Counted from the stretch's first letter, positions 33,164-43,335 are shown. The stretch is DNA of 64,000 nucleotides from Peribacillus simplex (GCF_001542915.1 NZ_LNNH01000012.1:124001-188000), one strand, 5' to 3'. Program-made: numbers and translations. The notes: generated by a model from the sequence alone, not told the origin.

Positions 33164-36100
33164 TTATTTCTTTGCTTTGACTATGTTGTATTCCTTCTTC
33201 GATTCATTGCCGGCAAGATCGGTCACTTTAAACACGATCTTGTTGTTGCCCGATTTGAGCGGCAGTTCCAATTTCTTTATCTCTTTCTTAAAAGCCCTCA
33301 TTTTGTATGGTTCCTTGAACTCATTATAGAAAACTTCACTTCCGTTCAAGTAAAGGCGGATTTCATCGAAATTATCCTCCACCGTCACGTCCACCTTCGG
33401 ATTTTTCGCTTTTGCTCCCACAGTTGCCGGCACGCCTTTAACCTTCAAGCCTGGTTTTGTCGTATCGACCATGAACACCTTTTTAAACGATACCGTGTTA
33501 TCCCAATTGTCTGTCGCTTTGACCGTCATGCTTTGGACGCCATCTGCATATTTCTTTTCATAAGAGAATTCATATTTCTTATTCGTTTTGTTATACGTTA
33601 CAGGGACCGTTTGGTTATCGATTTTAAATTCCTTGATTTTCGATGCTTCCTCGATTTCCCCCGTTATTTTGATTTTACTTTTATTGTTCATGCTTAAGGT
33701 TTCAGGACTTTTAATTTTCACAGCCGGTGCATAGTTATCGATTGGCGCCGAATCCTTGGCTAATTCCGTTTCGGCCGCTTTTTCATTGCCTGCATTGTCA
33801 ATCGCCACCACCTGTACCTTTTCCCCTCGTAGATCAGGCAGGGTGAATTGTTTCGAAGTCGCCGGAAGCGGCTTTTCCACGATTGATTTTCCGTCGACCT
33901 GTACATCATAATAAGCTATTCCCGAACCATTCAGATTATCTTTACCTTGGATCGTCAACACATTACCCTTTTTCGAAATCCTGACAGTTGGCTTTACCGT
34001 ATCGATTCTGATCGGCATTTTATATGTCTGCCATTTTGCACCCTCGTAATCTATCATCGCTTTAATTTCAAAATAATAGACACCATCTTTGGCCAATGCA
34101 TTATTGACCTTCCCATCCCATTTCCGGGCTGGATCAAGTGTATAAGCAGTTCCTTCCCCGCTATCATAATAGTTCTTGCTCACATTATTCTCGGTGCGAA
34201 GTTTCCTTACTTGTTTGTTTTCACCATTCAGGATGCTGTACTCTACCTTTTTTGCGTTCCTCAAGAATGATAGAAGCGGCACGAAGTCATCTTGTGCGCC
34301 ATCACCATTCGGGGAAATCGCAATGCGTTTGCTGTCGAATGAATCTGCTACACGGTCACGGCCAAGGTAATCGAAATCTTTACCTGTTGTCGTTACTGCG
34401 CCCGCCGCGCCATAGAAAGACTTTTTATCATATACCGTCCCATCAAGGATCGGTGCCTTATCCCACTCTCCCTTGAACCCTACATACGGTACATGCAGCT
34501 CCGGGTTGGTGTCTGCTGGATCCTTCAAAGTAACGAACCCCTCCACAAAATATCCATTCGGGAAAACCTTGTCAATGTCGACAAGCGTCTGAAGATCATC
34601 GCCAAGCACTTTTGCTTTGGATATGTCGACTTTCACTTCAAAGGTTACCGACTTTTTCGCCGGTACGGTTATTTTGTTTGTATCTTTATTATTGATTTTG
34701 ATTGAAGCGTCCTTAATTTCCTGGGCTTCCAACTGATGAGCGGAATAGCCGAGTTGACCTTGGATGGCGTAGTCCGTTTGAATATTTCCTTTTACATCAT
34801 ATTTGACTGCTTTGTTGCTGAAATTCTCGACCTTCAAGCTAAAAGCAAACGTATTGCCAACCTCTTTCATGGCTACCTTCGCTTCTTTCGTGAATGCCTC
34901 CGTCACGACGGCTGGCGTGGACAATGCTGAATGAAGCTGCATGACTCCAGCTCCCTGCCTGCGTGGCGAATAAGGATTTTCCCAACCAAGTGCCTTGTTG
35001 ACGACCCCTTGATCCTTCACTGGTCTTGACGTGTTCATCATCAGGTTTTTAGCCAAATTGGTTCGTGCATGTCCTGTTAATTTAAAGTCTTTATCCACTC
35101 TTTCCAGAACAAGGGCAGAGCCGCCGGAAACATGTGGTGCCGCCATCGAGGTACCACTCATCATCCCATATTCATCATTGTTCAACGTCGAGTATATCTG
35201 CCCGCCTGGAGCAGTGATTTCTGGTTTGAAGTCCAAATTCGGCGCAACGCCCCACGAACTGAAGGCACTCATTTTTCCCGCTTCCGGGTTTGCCGATTTT
35301 GTTTTATCGCCATTGAAGCTGACCTTAACCTCTTCTCCAGCAGTTATGGCCGTTTTCAGCTTAGCTCCATCTGATTTCAGCATGAACAGCTGGGGAATCG
35401 TTATGCTTGCATCCGTCTGCATCGAAATGTACCCATCGGCATTATTAAAAATAATTACGCCGGCAGCCCCTGCTGCCTGGGCATTCTTAGCCTTATCGAT
35501 AAAAGAAAGCGTGCCGCGCTCTATGAGGGCAAACTTGCCTTTCACATCAACTTTCGCAAGCTCCTCTGGCGACCCGATTCCTGCAGCAACCAAGTCATAC
35601 GTTTTTTCCTTTAACGCATTCGGATGTACGCTTGATGCCGACATGAACGGAGCCTTGCCTTCTTGTCCGTTAATATTAAAGGTCACCGCATCCAAATCCA
35701 TAAAGTTATTCTCGACGGATGCCACTTGGACCGAGTCATAAGCAACACCAGGTGAACCTGATACGCCAATATCGGGGTTGGAGGCTGATGGATTGGCAAA
35801 TCCATTACCGAAGTGAGCCGAGTTTCCTGCCGAGATCGACATGAGAATCCCGTTATCTACAGCTCTCGATACCGCCTGCTGCTCGGGATCGTCCTCTGAT
35901 ACAAAGCCTGCAGTCGAGCCAAGGCTCATATTCAGTACATCCGCCCCTAAAATGATGGCATCGTCGATTGCCTTGATATAAATATCGCCCCATGTCGTCT
36001 TCATGGCAGGATCATTTCCGAATACCTTCAAAGCAAGCAGCTGGGCTTCTGGAGCAACCCCTTTAATTCCGCCGTGCTCTTCATCTCCATTGGCGCCAGC

Positions 36101-36898
36101 CGTTCCTGCGACATGCATCCCATGCATCGAGGCACCTTCACCAAGATCAAGGATTTCTTCATTTTCATCCATGTAGTTATATCCATATGGAACTTTAGGA
36201 GTAAAGTAGTTGCCTAATAGATGGCTTGTCTTTTTCATCCCCTTTACTTCACTTTCACTCAGCTCTGCCTTATTATCATCGTTCAGGACCATATCGCGGT
36301 GTGATGGATCAATTCCCGTATCGATGATCCCGATGACCATTCCTTCTCCTTTATAACCATATTCCCGCCAAGCTTCCTGGGCTTGGACAAGTTCTTTACT
36401 ATAAATCATATCGGGCTTTTCCATCGGCCGCTCATATTCGTTCGCAATATGTACTTCAGCAACTTCTGGCATGGCCTCGACCTTTTTGATTTCACCATAT
36501 TGAATTTCACCGCTGAACCCGTTGACTACTGTCGTAAAGCTCTCAAGTTCCTTGAACGCGATTTTCTTCTCTTTCACCTTGTTTTTCAATTTCTTCTGGT
36601 TAGCCAGCTTTTCGGATTTTAATTGTTGTTTCTTGCTTTTCGATAACTGTTTAAACAGCTTGCCTTCCTTGGAAGCTATCTCAATCGCGGGCGCTTCCTT
36701 CATCTCTACGATGACCCTGACCTTCTCGTCACTTTTATAATTCTTTCCGATATCATCTTTCTTCAACTTCAGGATACTTTGCTGATTCTTCTTCCCTTCA
36801 CCAGAGCCGCTCGGTGAGTTCGGAAGCTTGGCTGCGGAAACGCTTGCAGTAAATACTAATAGAAAGATTGCTAGAATGGACAAGCTGCGTTTAATCAA
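33164..36898 (-). CDS. Large secreted S8 subtilisin-like serine protease
   Basis: This 1244-residue exported protease starts at TTG behind GAGGAGGAAAA. It has a signal peptide (to about 23), an I9 inhibitor-type propeptide (about 55-155) and an S8 catalytic domain. The triad is Asp193 (IIDTG), His259 (HGMHVAGT) and Ser584 (GTSMAAPH). A PA domain is inserted at about 425-530 (VDVKGKFALIERGTLSF). The roughly 600-residue C-terminal part carries Fn3/Ig-like repeats. The PA insertion is like B. subtilis Vpr, but Vpr is only about 806 residues. Likely role is extracellular protein degradation; the released peptides could be taken up by the adjacent Dpp-type importer. Confidence 0.92.
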   Translation of the reverse strand: MIKRSLSILAIFLLVFTASVSAAKLPNSPSGSGEGKKNQQSILKLKKDDIGKNYKSDEKVRVIVEMKEAPAIEIASKEGKLFKQLSKSKKQQLKSEKLANQKKLKNKVKEKKIAFKELESFTTVVNGFSGEIQYGEIKKVEAMPEVAEVHIANEYERPMEKPDMIYSKELVQAQEAWREYGYKGEGMVIGIIDTGIDPSHRDMVLNDDNKAELSESEVKGMKKTSHLLGNYFTPKVPYGYNYMDENEEILDLGEGASMHGMHVAGTAGANGDEEHGGIKGVAPEAQLLALKVFGNDPAMKTTWGDIYIKAIDDAIILGADVLNMSLGSTAGFVSEDDPEQQAVSRAVDNGILMSISAGNSAHFGNGFANPSASNPDIGVSGSPGVAYDSVQVASVENNFMDLDAVTFNINGQEGKAPFMSASSVHPNALKEKTYDLVAAGIGSPEELAKVDVKGKFALIERGTLSFIDKAKNAQAAGAAGVIIFNNADGYISMQTDASITIPQLFMLKSDGAKLKTAITAGEEVKVSFNGDKTKSANPEAGKMSAFSSWGVAPNLDFKPEITAPGGQIYSTLNNDEYGMMSGTSMAAPHVSGGSALVLERVDKDFKLTGHARTNLAKNLMMNTSRPVKDQGVVNKALGWENPYSPRRQGAGVMQLHSALSTPAVVTEAFTKEAKVAMKEVGNTFAFSLKVENFSNKAVKYDVKGNIQTDYAIQGQLGYSAHQLEAQEIKDASIKINNKDTNKITVPAKKSVTFEVKVDISKAKVLGDDLQTLVDIDKVFPNGYFVEGFVTLKDPADTNPELHVPYVGFKGEWDKAPILDGTVYDKKSFYGAAGAVTTTGKDFDYLGRDRVADSFDSKRIAISPNGDGAQDDFVPLLSFLRNAKKVEYSILNGENKQVRKLRTENNVSKNYYDSGEGTAYTLDPARKWDGKVNNALAKDGVYYFEIKAMIDYEGAKWQTYKMPIRIDTVKPTVRISKKGNVLTIQGKDNLNGSGIAYYDVQVDGKSIVEKPLPATSKQFTLPDLRGEKVQVVAIDNAGNEKAAETELAKDSAPIDNYAPAVKIKSPETLSMNNKSKIKITGEIEEASKIKEFKIDNQTVPVTYNKTNKKYEFSYEKKYADGVQSMTVKATDNWDNTVSFKKVFMVDTTKPGLKVKGVPATVGAKAKNPKVDVTVEDNFDEIRLYLNGSEVFYNEFKEPYKMRAFKKEIKKLELPLKSGNNKIVFKVTDLAGNESKKEYNIVKAKK

Positions 36899-37066
36899 TG
36901 AACTTTTCCTCCTCTAAAATCATCAATATTTGGAATTTTCTTACTGTATATAAAAATATCACAACTTTTGGGGTGATTTTAAGAGATAATAGTCACTATT
37001 TTCCTATTTGAAACTAGTATATTGTCATTAATTTTTCATATTTTAATAGATTTACACTATGAACGA

Positions 37067-37101
37067 CAAAAAGATGGTGATGTTGGAACTAACATCACCC
37101 T
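37067..37101 (-). terminator. Terminator after the dpp-type operon
   Basis: GGTGATGTT pairs with AACATCACC (9 bp), followed on the minus strand by ATCTTTTTG, 8 bases after the dppC stop. Confidence 0.85.
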
Positions 37102-37108
37102 TTCATCG

Positions 37109-38011
37109 CTAATTTTTCATTCGTGGATCCAAAGCATCGCGAAGGCCATCGCCCATTAGATTGAAGCCGAGGACCGTAAGCATGATCGCCAATCCGGGAA
37201 AAAGGACCGTCCACGGGGCCTGAATGATGAAGGATCTAGAATCGGCCAGCATTTTCCCCCACTCTGGCGCTGGCGGCTGTGCCCCTAGACCGAGGAAGCC
37301 GAGTGCTGCACACTCAATGATGGCCGTGGCAATCGCCAAGGTCCCTTGCACGATGATCGGCGCAAGGCTATTCGGTAGGACATGATGAAGGAGAATCCGG
37401 CCATCCCCCATCCCAATGGCCTTTGCAGCCGTAACGTACTCTTCTTCTTTCACCGTTAACACCCGTGAACGTAAAAGCCGCCCGAATATCGGGACATTGA
37501 CGATGGCAATGGCAATTAAGGCATTACGAAGGGAAGGTCCCAAAACCGCTACTACGGCAATGGCAAGCAAGATACTGGGAAACGCCAATATGATATCAAA
37601 GATCCTTGAAATGATCGTATCCAGCCATTTTCCATAATAGCCGGCGATGATTCCAAGGAAGGATCCGACCACGACGGATCCGGCTACAGATAAAAAGCCG
37701 ACTCCGATTGATATCCGGGAGCCATAAATGACCCTGCTTAAAATATCACGCCCGAATTCATCCGTTCCAAACCAATGTTCTGCAGATGGCGCCAAATGCT
37801 TATCACTTAGCTTTTGCCCCTCAAATGAATATGGTGCAATGAGGGGAGCGAAGATGGCGATCAAGATGAAAAATAAAACGATACCCAAACCGACCAGGGC
37901 CACCTTGTTCTTCTTAAAGCTCTTCCACCCTTCCTTCCAGGGAGAGATGACTTTATCCTCTACCTCTTTATGAGGAAGGATTGGCGATGTATTCGTTGCT
38001 ATTTCAGGCAT
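37109..38011 (-). CDS. dppC: Peptide ABC transporter permease, DppC/OppC type
   Basis: This 300-residue inner-membrane permease has an OppC_N helix near 35-60 followed by five membrane helices. The conserved EAA loop AAKAIGMGDGRILLHHVLPNSLAPIIV contacts the ATPase. The C terminus GFNLMGDGLRDALDPRMKN is typical of DppC. It is the last gene of the operon, 12 bases after dppB. It pairs with DppB to form the channel for di- or oligopeptides. Confidence 0.92.
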   Translation of the reverse strand: MPEIATNTSPILPHKEVEDKVISPWKEGWKSFKKNKVALVGLGIVLFFILIAIFAPLIAPYSFEGQKLSDKHLAPSAEHWFGTDEFGRDILSRVIYGSRISIGVGFLSVAGSVVVGSFLGIIAGYYGKWLDTIISRIFDIILAFPSILLAIAVVAVLGPSLRNALIAIAIVNVPIFGRLLRSRVLTVKEEEYVTAAKAIGMGDGRILLHHVLPNSLAPIIVQGTLAIATAIIECAALGFLGLGAQPPAPEWGKMLADSRSFIIQAPWTVLFPGLAIMLTVLGFNLMGDGLRDALDPRMKN

Positions 38012-38023
38012 GAGTTTCCCTCC

Positions 38024-39028
38024 CTATTTATACTTGATCCTAGGATCGATCGCTGCATACAACAAGTCCACAATTAGATTGATCATGACAAACAAAAAGG
38101 CGATGACAAGAATCCCGGACTGGATGACCGGATAATCCCGGGATAGGATTGCATCATAAATATATGTACCGATACCTGGCCAGCCAAAAATATTTTCCGT
38201 TAAAATGGCTCCGCCCAACAGCAATCCTGTCTGCAGCCCGATGACCGTCACTACAGGAATCAAGGCATTTTTCAAGGAGTGCTTGTAAACGACCCAAAAC
38301 ATCCTCATTCCCTTGGCACGGGCGGTACGGATGAAATCCGACCTCATGACTTCAAGCATGGATGAACGTGTCATCCTTGCAATGATCGCCATTGGAATCG
38401 TTGCAAGCGCCAATCCCGGCAAAATAAGATGCCTGATCACTTCAAAAAACTGATCAATCCTGCCATTCATGAGTGTATCAATCAAGTAAAGGCCGGTTAT
38501 GGCCTCGACGGGATCCCTGATATTATCCCGCCCTGTCGTCGGAAGCAAGTCCCATTGAATGGAAATGATGTATTGCTCCATCAATCCAAGCCAGAAGATC
38601 GGCATGGACAAGCCAACCAACGCAATCACCATTGCCACATAGTCAAACCATGAATTTTGGAACCAAGCCGAGATGATTCCGGCATTCACCCCAATGACGA
38701 CAGCGATGATCATCGCAATCAATGCCAACTCTATCGTAGCCATTAAATAGGGCCCAATTTCCTCGGAAACGGGACTATTCGTTTTTAGCGATATACCGAG
38801 ATCCCCCTGGACCAACCCCGATAAATAATCCCAAAATTGAACGAACCAAGGTTTATCCAGTCCAAGTTGCTTGGTCATGGCCGTAACAGCCTCTTCTGTT
38901 GCTTGCTGCCCAAGAATCACTTGTGCCGGATTACCTGGAATCGCCCGAATCATCATGAATACAATAAATGCCATTCCGAGCAGTACTGGAATGAGAGATC
39001 CTAAACGTCGTACGGTATAGGAAAACAT
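38024..39028 (-). CDS. dppB: Peptide ABC transporter permease, DppB type
   Basis: This 334-residue permease with six predicted helices starts with the typical MFSYTVRRLGSLIPVLLGMAFIVF and ends AAIDPRIKYK. The EAA motif is ARAKGMRMFWVVYKHSLKNALIPVVT. AAAGGAGGGAG precedes the ATG. A hairpin in the 114-base gap upstream separates it from dppE. An extra loop of about 25 residues (LLPTTGRDNIRDPVEAITGLYL region) makes it longer than many DppB proteins. Confidence 0.92.
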   Translation of the reverse strand: MFSYTVRRLGSLIPVLLGMAFIVFMMIRAIPGNPAQVILGQQATEEAVTAMTKQLGLDKPWFVQFWDYLSGLVQGDLGISLKTNSPVSEEIGPYLMATIELALIAMIIAVVIGVNAGIISAWFQNSWFDYVAMVIALVGLSMPIFWLGLMEQYIISIQWDLLPTTGRDNIRDPVEAITGLYLIDTLMNGRIDQFFEVIRHLILPGLALATIPMAIIARMTRSSMLEVMRSDFIRTARAKGMRMFWVVYKHSLKNALIPVVTVIGLQTGLLLGGAILTENIFGWPGIGTYIYDAILSRDYPVIQSGILVIAFLFVMINLIVDLLYAAIDPRIKYK

Positions 39029-39099
39029 GACAATCTCCCTCCTTTAGCATAAGGGTCCTTTGAGCACCCTCAATTCTTTTGAAATGCATTCCATAACAA

Positions 39100-39135
39100 A
39101 ACCGGGAAGCATGCAAAACTACATACTACCCGGTT
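39100..39135 (-). promoter_or_regulatory. Intra-operon hairpin between dppE and dppB
   Basis: AACCGGG (39100-39106) pairs with CCCGGTT (39129-39135), and inner bases AG-ATG/CAT-CT extend the stem. On the minus strand it is followed by only TTTTG. It lies 8 bases after the dppE stop. It looks like an attenuating terminator or mRNA stabiliser that lets the binding protein be made in excess over the permeases. Confidence 0.6.
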
Positions 39136-39142
39136 CTTACGG

Positions 39143-40753
39143 TTAATTTTCTAAAGAAACGTTAATAAGGGATTGAGAACCAGTTGGATGTGGAACAAAC
39201 CCTTTGACTGTTTTCGATCCGGCTAGCTGCGGTAATGAGTGGACTAGCGGAACCCACGGGGCATCATCATGGATGATTTCCTGGGCTTTGCCATATAACT
39301 CATTTCGCTTGGCTTCATCTGCCGTGGACTGTGCCTCGATCAATAGATCATGCACTTCATCATTTGCATAACGGGAATAATTGTTCGAGCCGATATTATC
39401 TTTATCCAATAAGGCATAAAGGAAGTTATCTGCATCGCCATTATCGCCTGTCCAGCCTAGCATGAAGGATTGAGCCTCACCAGCCTGCACTTTCTCTAAA
39501 TAGGCAGCCCATTCGTATGAAACGATATTTGCTTCGATGCCAACCTGCTTTAAGCTCGCTTGAATGGCCTCGGCCACTTTTTGGCCATCTGGCATATACG
39601 GGCGTGGTACTGGCATTGCCCATAGATCCATTTTGAATCCTTTTTCATAACCGGCCTTTTTCAGAAGTTCTTTCGCTTTTTCGACATTGTAATCATAGTC
39701 TTCAATGTTGTCATTATACCCAGAAACGGATGGCGGCATTGGATTCTTTGCAGGCTCCGCTGTGCCTTCGAAAAAGTTATCGATGATTTCCTTTTTGTTG
39801 ATCAAATGAGAGATGGCCTGACGTACTTCTTTCTTGTCGAAAGGCTTTTTCTCTACATTGAATCCAAAGTAACCGACATTCATGGATGGGCGTTCGAATA
39901 ACTGCAGTTTGTCATCTCCTGTAACTTTGCTGATATCGCTTGGGTTCAAGCCGTCCATTAGATCGATTTCACCTTTGATTACAGCATTTAAACGCGCAGA
40001 GTTATCTTTAATGACCTTAAACGTGATTCCATCAAGCTTTGGCAGACCTTTTTGCCAATAGTCATCGTTTTTCACCACTTCGATCGTATCGCCTGGCTTC
40101 CAAGACTTAAATTTGAAAGGACCTGTTCCAGAAGGGTTCTTCGTGAAGCTGTCGCCCTCTTTTTCCAATCCAGCCGGACTGGCAATGGCAAATGTAGGCA
40201 TCGCCAGGTTTTTCAGGAAAGGCGCCTGTGGGCGGTTCAATGTGAATTCCACCGTATTGGCATCGACGGCCTTCACTTCCTTGATGACATGACCTTCATC
40301 ACCTTCAAATCCTCCGAACATGGAGGCATAGTAAGCAAATTTCCCTTCATCCTTGCTTTGTGACCAACGTTGAAAGTTTTTCACGACCGCATCTGCATTG
40401 AAATCCGTACCATCATGAAACTTGATGCCGGTTTTCAATTTGAATGTATAGGTCTTTGCGTCATCAGACACCTCCCAAGATTCGGCAAGACCAGGTTTTA
40501 TCTCTGTATTGTCTTCCCCGTATTTTACGAGCGTTTCAAAGATTTGCTGAGTGACGATGAATGACTCGCCATCGGTTACGATAGCTGGGTCAAGACCGAC
40601 CGCATCCCCGCCTTTACCATAAATCAATGTACCGCCTTTCGCTTCATCCGATCCCCCTTTGCCGTCCTCTTTTGATGTGGACGAGGAGCATCCAGCAAGC
40701 GCCAGTGAAAGGGCCAGGATACAAGTCAACAATAAAGCTAATGTTCTCTTCAT
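39143..40753 (-). CDS. dppE: Peptide-binding lipoprotein, DppE/OppA type
   Basis: This 536-residue extracellular solute-binding protein (SBP family 5) is anchored by a lipobox LAGCSSS (Cys at about 22). The domain start GGTLIYGKGGDAVGLDPA and the signature GLAESWEVSDDAKTYTFKLKTGIKFHDG are typical. It captures peptides and delivers them to the DppBC channel. A family member could also import short signalling peptides; Opp does so for PlcR/PapR and Phr peptides in other Bacillus. The gene is third in the operon, 44 bases after dppF. Confidence 0.92.
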   Translation of the reverse strand: MKRTLALLLTCILALSLALAGCSSSTSKEDGKGGSDEAKGGTLIYGKGGDAVGLDPAIVTDGESFIVTQQIFETLVKYGEDNTEIKPGLAESWEVSDDAKTYTFKLKTGIKFHDGTDFNADAVVKNFQRWSQSKDEGKFAYYASMFGGFEGDEGHVIKEVKAVDANTVEFTLNRPQAPFLKNLAMPTFAIASPAGLEKEGDSFTKNPSGTGPFKFKSWKPGDTIEVVKNDDYWQKGLPKLDGITFKVIKDNSARLNAVIKGEIDLMDGLNPSDISKVTGDDKLQLFERPSMNVGYFGFNVEKKPFDKKEVRQAISHLINKKEIIDNFFEGTAEPAKNPMPPSVSGYNDNIEDYDYNVEKAKELLKKAGYEKGFKMDLWAMPVPRPYMPDGQKVAEAIQASLKQVGIEANIVSYEWAAYLEKVQAGEAQSFMLGWTGDNGDADNFLYALLDKDNIGSNNYSRYANDEVHDLLIEAQSTADEAKRNELYGKAQEIIHDDAPWVPLVHSLPQLAGSKTVKGFVPHPTGSQSLINVSLEN

Positions 40754-40797
40754 TTTCTTCCCCCTTATTTTCGAGAATTTATGTATACGCCGTCATG

Positions 40798-41766
40798 TCA
40801 GTTATATAAATGACAAGCAACGTAGTGACCAGGTTTATGTTCATGCAAGATTGGCTTTTCCGATTTGCATTCCAGCATCGCTTTGGGGCACCTCGTATGG
40901 AACGGACAGCCGCTTGGAGGGTTAGAAGGACTTGGAACATCGCCCTGCAGGATCACCCTATCTCCCTTGTACTCCACATCGGGAATCGGCACCGCCGATA
41001 ATAAAGCCTGTGTATACGGGTGAAGAGGATCCTCATACAATTCCTCGCTCTCCGTCAATTCGACTATATGTCCCAGATACATGACACCGACACGGTCAGA
41101 GATATGCCTCACGACGCCAAGATCATGGGCAATGAAAAGATACGTCAAATCAAAATCTTCCTGCAAATCCTGCAGGAGGTTCAAGACCTGCGCCTGAATG
41201 GACACGTCCAGTGCGGATACCGGCTCATCGGCGATGATCAGCTTTGGGTTAACGGCAAGTGCCCTGGCAATCCCGATGCGCTGCCGCTGGCCCCCACTGA
41301 ATTGGTGCGGGTACCTTTTCGCATGGTAACCGCTTAAGCCGACAACCTTGAGCAGCTCCTGAACACGCGCCTTACGGACCTTTTTATCTTTTACGCCATG
41401 AACGATAAGCGGTTCTTCCAAGATCTTTTCAACGGTGTGTCTAGGATTGAGGGAAGCGAATGGATCCTGGAACACCATCTGCATTTCACGGCGCATTTTT
41501 CTCATTTCCCGTGAGGATAAGGAAGTCAGGTCCTTCCCTTCGAAGTAGACATTCCCCTCACTCGGCTCGAGCAATCGAAGCAATAGCCTTCCCGTCGTCG
41601 ACTTCCCGCAACCGCTTTCACCTACAAGTCCCAAGGTTTCCCCTTTATAAATGGAAAACGACAGGCCATCGACTGCCTTGACCTCGCCAACCGTCTTTCC
41701 TAAAACACCGCCTTTAATCGGAAAATGCTTCTTAAGGTTTTCCACCTTAACCAATGTTTGATTCAT
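40798..41766 (-). CDS. dppF: Peptide ABC transporter ATPase, DppF type
   Basis: This 322-residue ATP-binding subunit carries Walker [10 protein letters not shown], signature [15 protein letters not shown], Walker [13 protein letters not shown] and the C-terminal oligopeptide-ABC tail with [14 protein letters not shown], a likely iron-sulfur Cys motif. The ORF runs further up to 41850, but ATG 41766 ([15 protein letters not shown]) is chosen. It has AAGGAG upstream, matches the family start and overlaps dppD by 20 bases. Confidence 0.92.
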   Translation of the reverse strand: MNQTLVKVENLKKHFPIKGGVLGKTVGEVKAVDGLSFSIYKGETLGLVGESGCGKSTTGRLLLRLLEPSEGNVYFEGKDLTSLSSREMRKMRREMQMVFQDPFASLNPRHTVEKILEEPLIVHGVKDKKVRKARVQELLKVVGLSGYHAKRYPHQFSGGQRQRIGIARALAVNPKLIIADEPVSALDVSIQAQVLNLLQDLQEDFDLTYLFIAHDLGVVRHISDRVGVMYLGHIVELTESEELYEDPLHPYTQALLSAVPIPDVEYKGDRVILQGDVPSPSNPPSGCPFHTRCPKAMLECKSEKPILHEHKPGHYVACHLYN

Positions 41767-42754
41767 GCATGGCTGCTCCTTTCCCATCTTCATACAACCA
41801 GCAACGGACTTGCTGACCATCGCCAAAATCCAATAGAGACGGGGTCTCATTCACACATTGCTCCATGGCATGGGAGCAGCGCGGCGCAAACTGGCATCCA
41901 AGATTGCTTGTCCCAGGTTTTGGGACATTGCCGGGAATCGAGTAAAGGCGCTCTTTCTTTATTCGCATGTCCGGTATCGACTGAAGCAGTCCGACGGTAT
42001 AAGGGTGCTTTGGATTTTGGAAAATCGTTTGCACATTCCCTTCCTCTATGACCTTGCCGGCATACATGACAATGACACGTTCACACATCTGCGCCACAAC
42101 CCCAAGGTCATGGGTGATCATCATGATGGCCGTATCGGTTTCTTTATTCAAGTTCTTCATTAACTCAAGGATTTGTGCTTGAATCGTCACGTCCAAGGCC
42201 GTTGTCGGCTCATCCGCGATAAGGAGTTTCGGCTCACAGATCATGGCCATGGCGATCATGACCCTCTGTCTCATCCCGCCCGAAAGCTGATGGGGATATT
42301 CATTGATCAATTCTTCGGCACGGCCAAGCCCAACCAGCTTCAGCATGTCAACAGCCCTAAGCCTGGCCTGTTTTTTGCTCCACTTTTTATGTATCCGGAG
42401 CGTCTCCACCAGCTGGTCGCCAATCGTGAACACAGGATTCAGGCTTGTCATCGGTTCCTGGAATATCATCGCTATGTCATTCCCGCGAATCTTCCTCATT
42501 TTCGCTTCAGAGGCATTCGCGATATTCTCCCCTTTAAACAGGATTTCTCCTTCGACCTTGCCAGTCGGCGAAGAAACCAGTCCCATGATGGACAAAGAAG
42601 TTACGCTTTTCCCGCATCCCGATTCCCCTACAATCCCTAACACCTCACCGGGATTGACGTGAAAATCGATTGAATTCACAACAGGAATGACACCATCGTC
42701 CGTACGAAAACTGGTTCGCAGCCCATTCACCTTTATAATCGGTTCGACCATCAT
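41747..42754 (-). CDS. dppD: Peptide ABC transporter ATPase, DppD type
   Basis: This 335-residue ATP-binding subunit has Walker A GESGCGKS, signature [15 protein letters not shown], Walker [13 protein letters not shown] and the Cys-containing tail [16 protein letters not shown]. Start ATG 42754 (or the next codon, 42751) is preferred over the ORF start at 42784, because AGGAAG lies directly upstream and the length then equals B. subtilis DppD (335). It is the first gene of the operon dppD-dppF-dppE-dppB-dppC. Confidence 0.92.
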   Translation of the reverse strand: MMVEPIIKVNGLRTSFRTDDGVIPVVNSIDFHVNPGEVLGIVGESGCGKSVTSLSIMGLVSSPTGKVEGEILFKGENIANASEAKMRKIRGNDIAMIFQEPMTSLNPVFTIGDQLVETLRIHKKWSKKQARLRAVDMLKLVGLGRAEELINEYPHQLSGGMRQRVMIAMAMICEPKLLIADEPTTALDVTIQAQILELMKNLNKETDTAIMMITHDLGVVAQMCERVIVMYAGKVIEEGNVQTIFQNPKHPYTVGLLQSIPDMRIKKERLYSIPGNVPKPGTSNLGCQFAPRCSHAMEQCVNETPSLLDFGDGQQVRCWLYEDGKGAAMHESNIG

Positions 42755-42830
42755 ATCACTTCCTATATATAACTTTTTTACCATTATATTATTTGGTTTA
42801 TTATTGCATCAAAATTAAAATTTTACAACA

Positions 42831-42845
42831 TGTTTTCTAAAAATT
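42831..42845 (-). promoter_or_regulatory. CodY-box-like site upstream of dppD
   Basis: On the minus strand AATTTTTAGAAAACA matches the CodY motif AATTTTCWGAAAATT at 12 of 15 positions. It lies about 80 bases upstream of the dppD start. B. subtilis dpp is CodY-repressed. Binding is inferred. Confidence 0.45.
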
Positions 42846-42898
42846 CTAATTTAACAGAATAATATTTTTATTTTCGTGAAAAATGCGTATTTTGGCAT

Positions 42899-42923
42899 AA
42901 AAAAAAGACTGCTTTTCGCAGTC
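42899..42923 (-). terminator. Terminator after the ssbB mini-operon
   Basis: On the minus strand GACTGC-GAAAA-GCAGTC is followed by eight T. It lies about 120 bases after the last small ORF. A second dyad, GGAATCAA/TTGATTCC, lies between them. Confidence 0.8.
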
Positions 42924-43042
42924 ACTAAAAGAGGGGGAATCAACTAACTTGATTCCAGGATGAGGTAAAACGGAGTATCAAGCGGGGAAACTGTATTAGC
43001 TATAGGGGGATCATCATGGGGGGAGAGAGCTTGCCATCACCC

Positions 43043-43189
43043 TCAAGCGTTGCGAAGTTTCTTTCTGTCACCTAAAAATCCTTCACCTTTTTCGAGGGCC
43101 GAAATCCTTTCCGCTAATTTTTCATTATGGTCATATAAATACTTGTTTTGTAATTCATTCCAGTAAGCGACACTTTGACCTTTCGTCAT
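43043..43189 (-). CDS. Small protein, 48 residues, downstream of ssbB
   Basis: Its ATG overlaps the TGA of the preceding tiny ORF (43186-43335), so it is translationally coupled. The product is helical and charged (MTKGQSVAYWNELQNKYLYD start, LGDRKKLRNA end) with no membrane segment. No family is recognised. The coupling, the terminator downstream and the absence of other genes support reality. Confidence 0.5.
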   Translation of the reverse strand: MTKGQSVAYWNELQNKYLYDHNEKLAERISALEKGEGFLGDRKKLRNA

Positions 43190-43335
43190 TCATTTTCATT
43201 ATCCCAGTTTCTCACCTGCGCCCTTGCCACATGGCCAATTAAAATGCTAACGCGTTCTTCCAACCGCTTATTGTTCTGCACAATTTTATATAATGAAGCT
43301 TTTTTTCCATGGCACACCTTGCACTCTTCGCTCAA
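43186..43335 (-). CDS. Small CxxC protein, 49 residues, downstream of ssbB
   Basis: TTG 43335 lies 8 bases after GGAGG, 18 bases past the ssbB stop. The product starts MSEECKVCHGKK with a CxxC-H motif and continues as one predicted amphipathic helix. Its stop overlaps the start of the next small ORF. The family is unknown. It could bind zinc through additional partners. Confidence 0.5.
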   Translation of the reverse strand: MSEECKVCHGKKASLYKIVQNNKRLEERVSILIGHVARAQVRNWDNENE

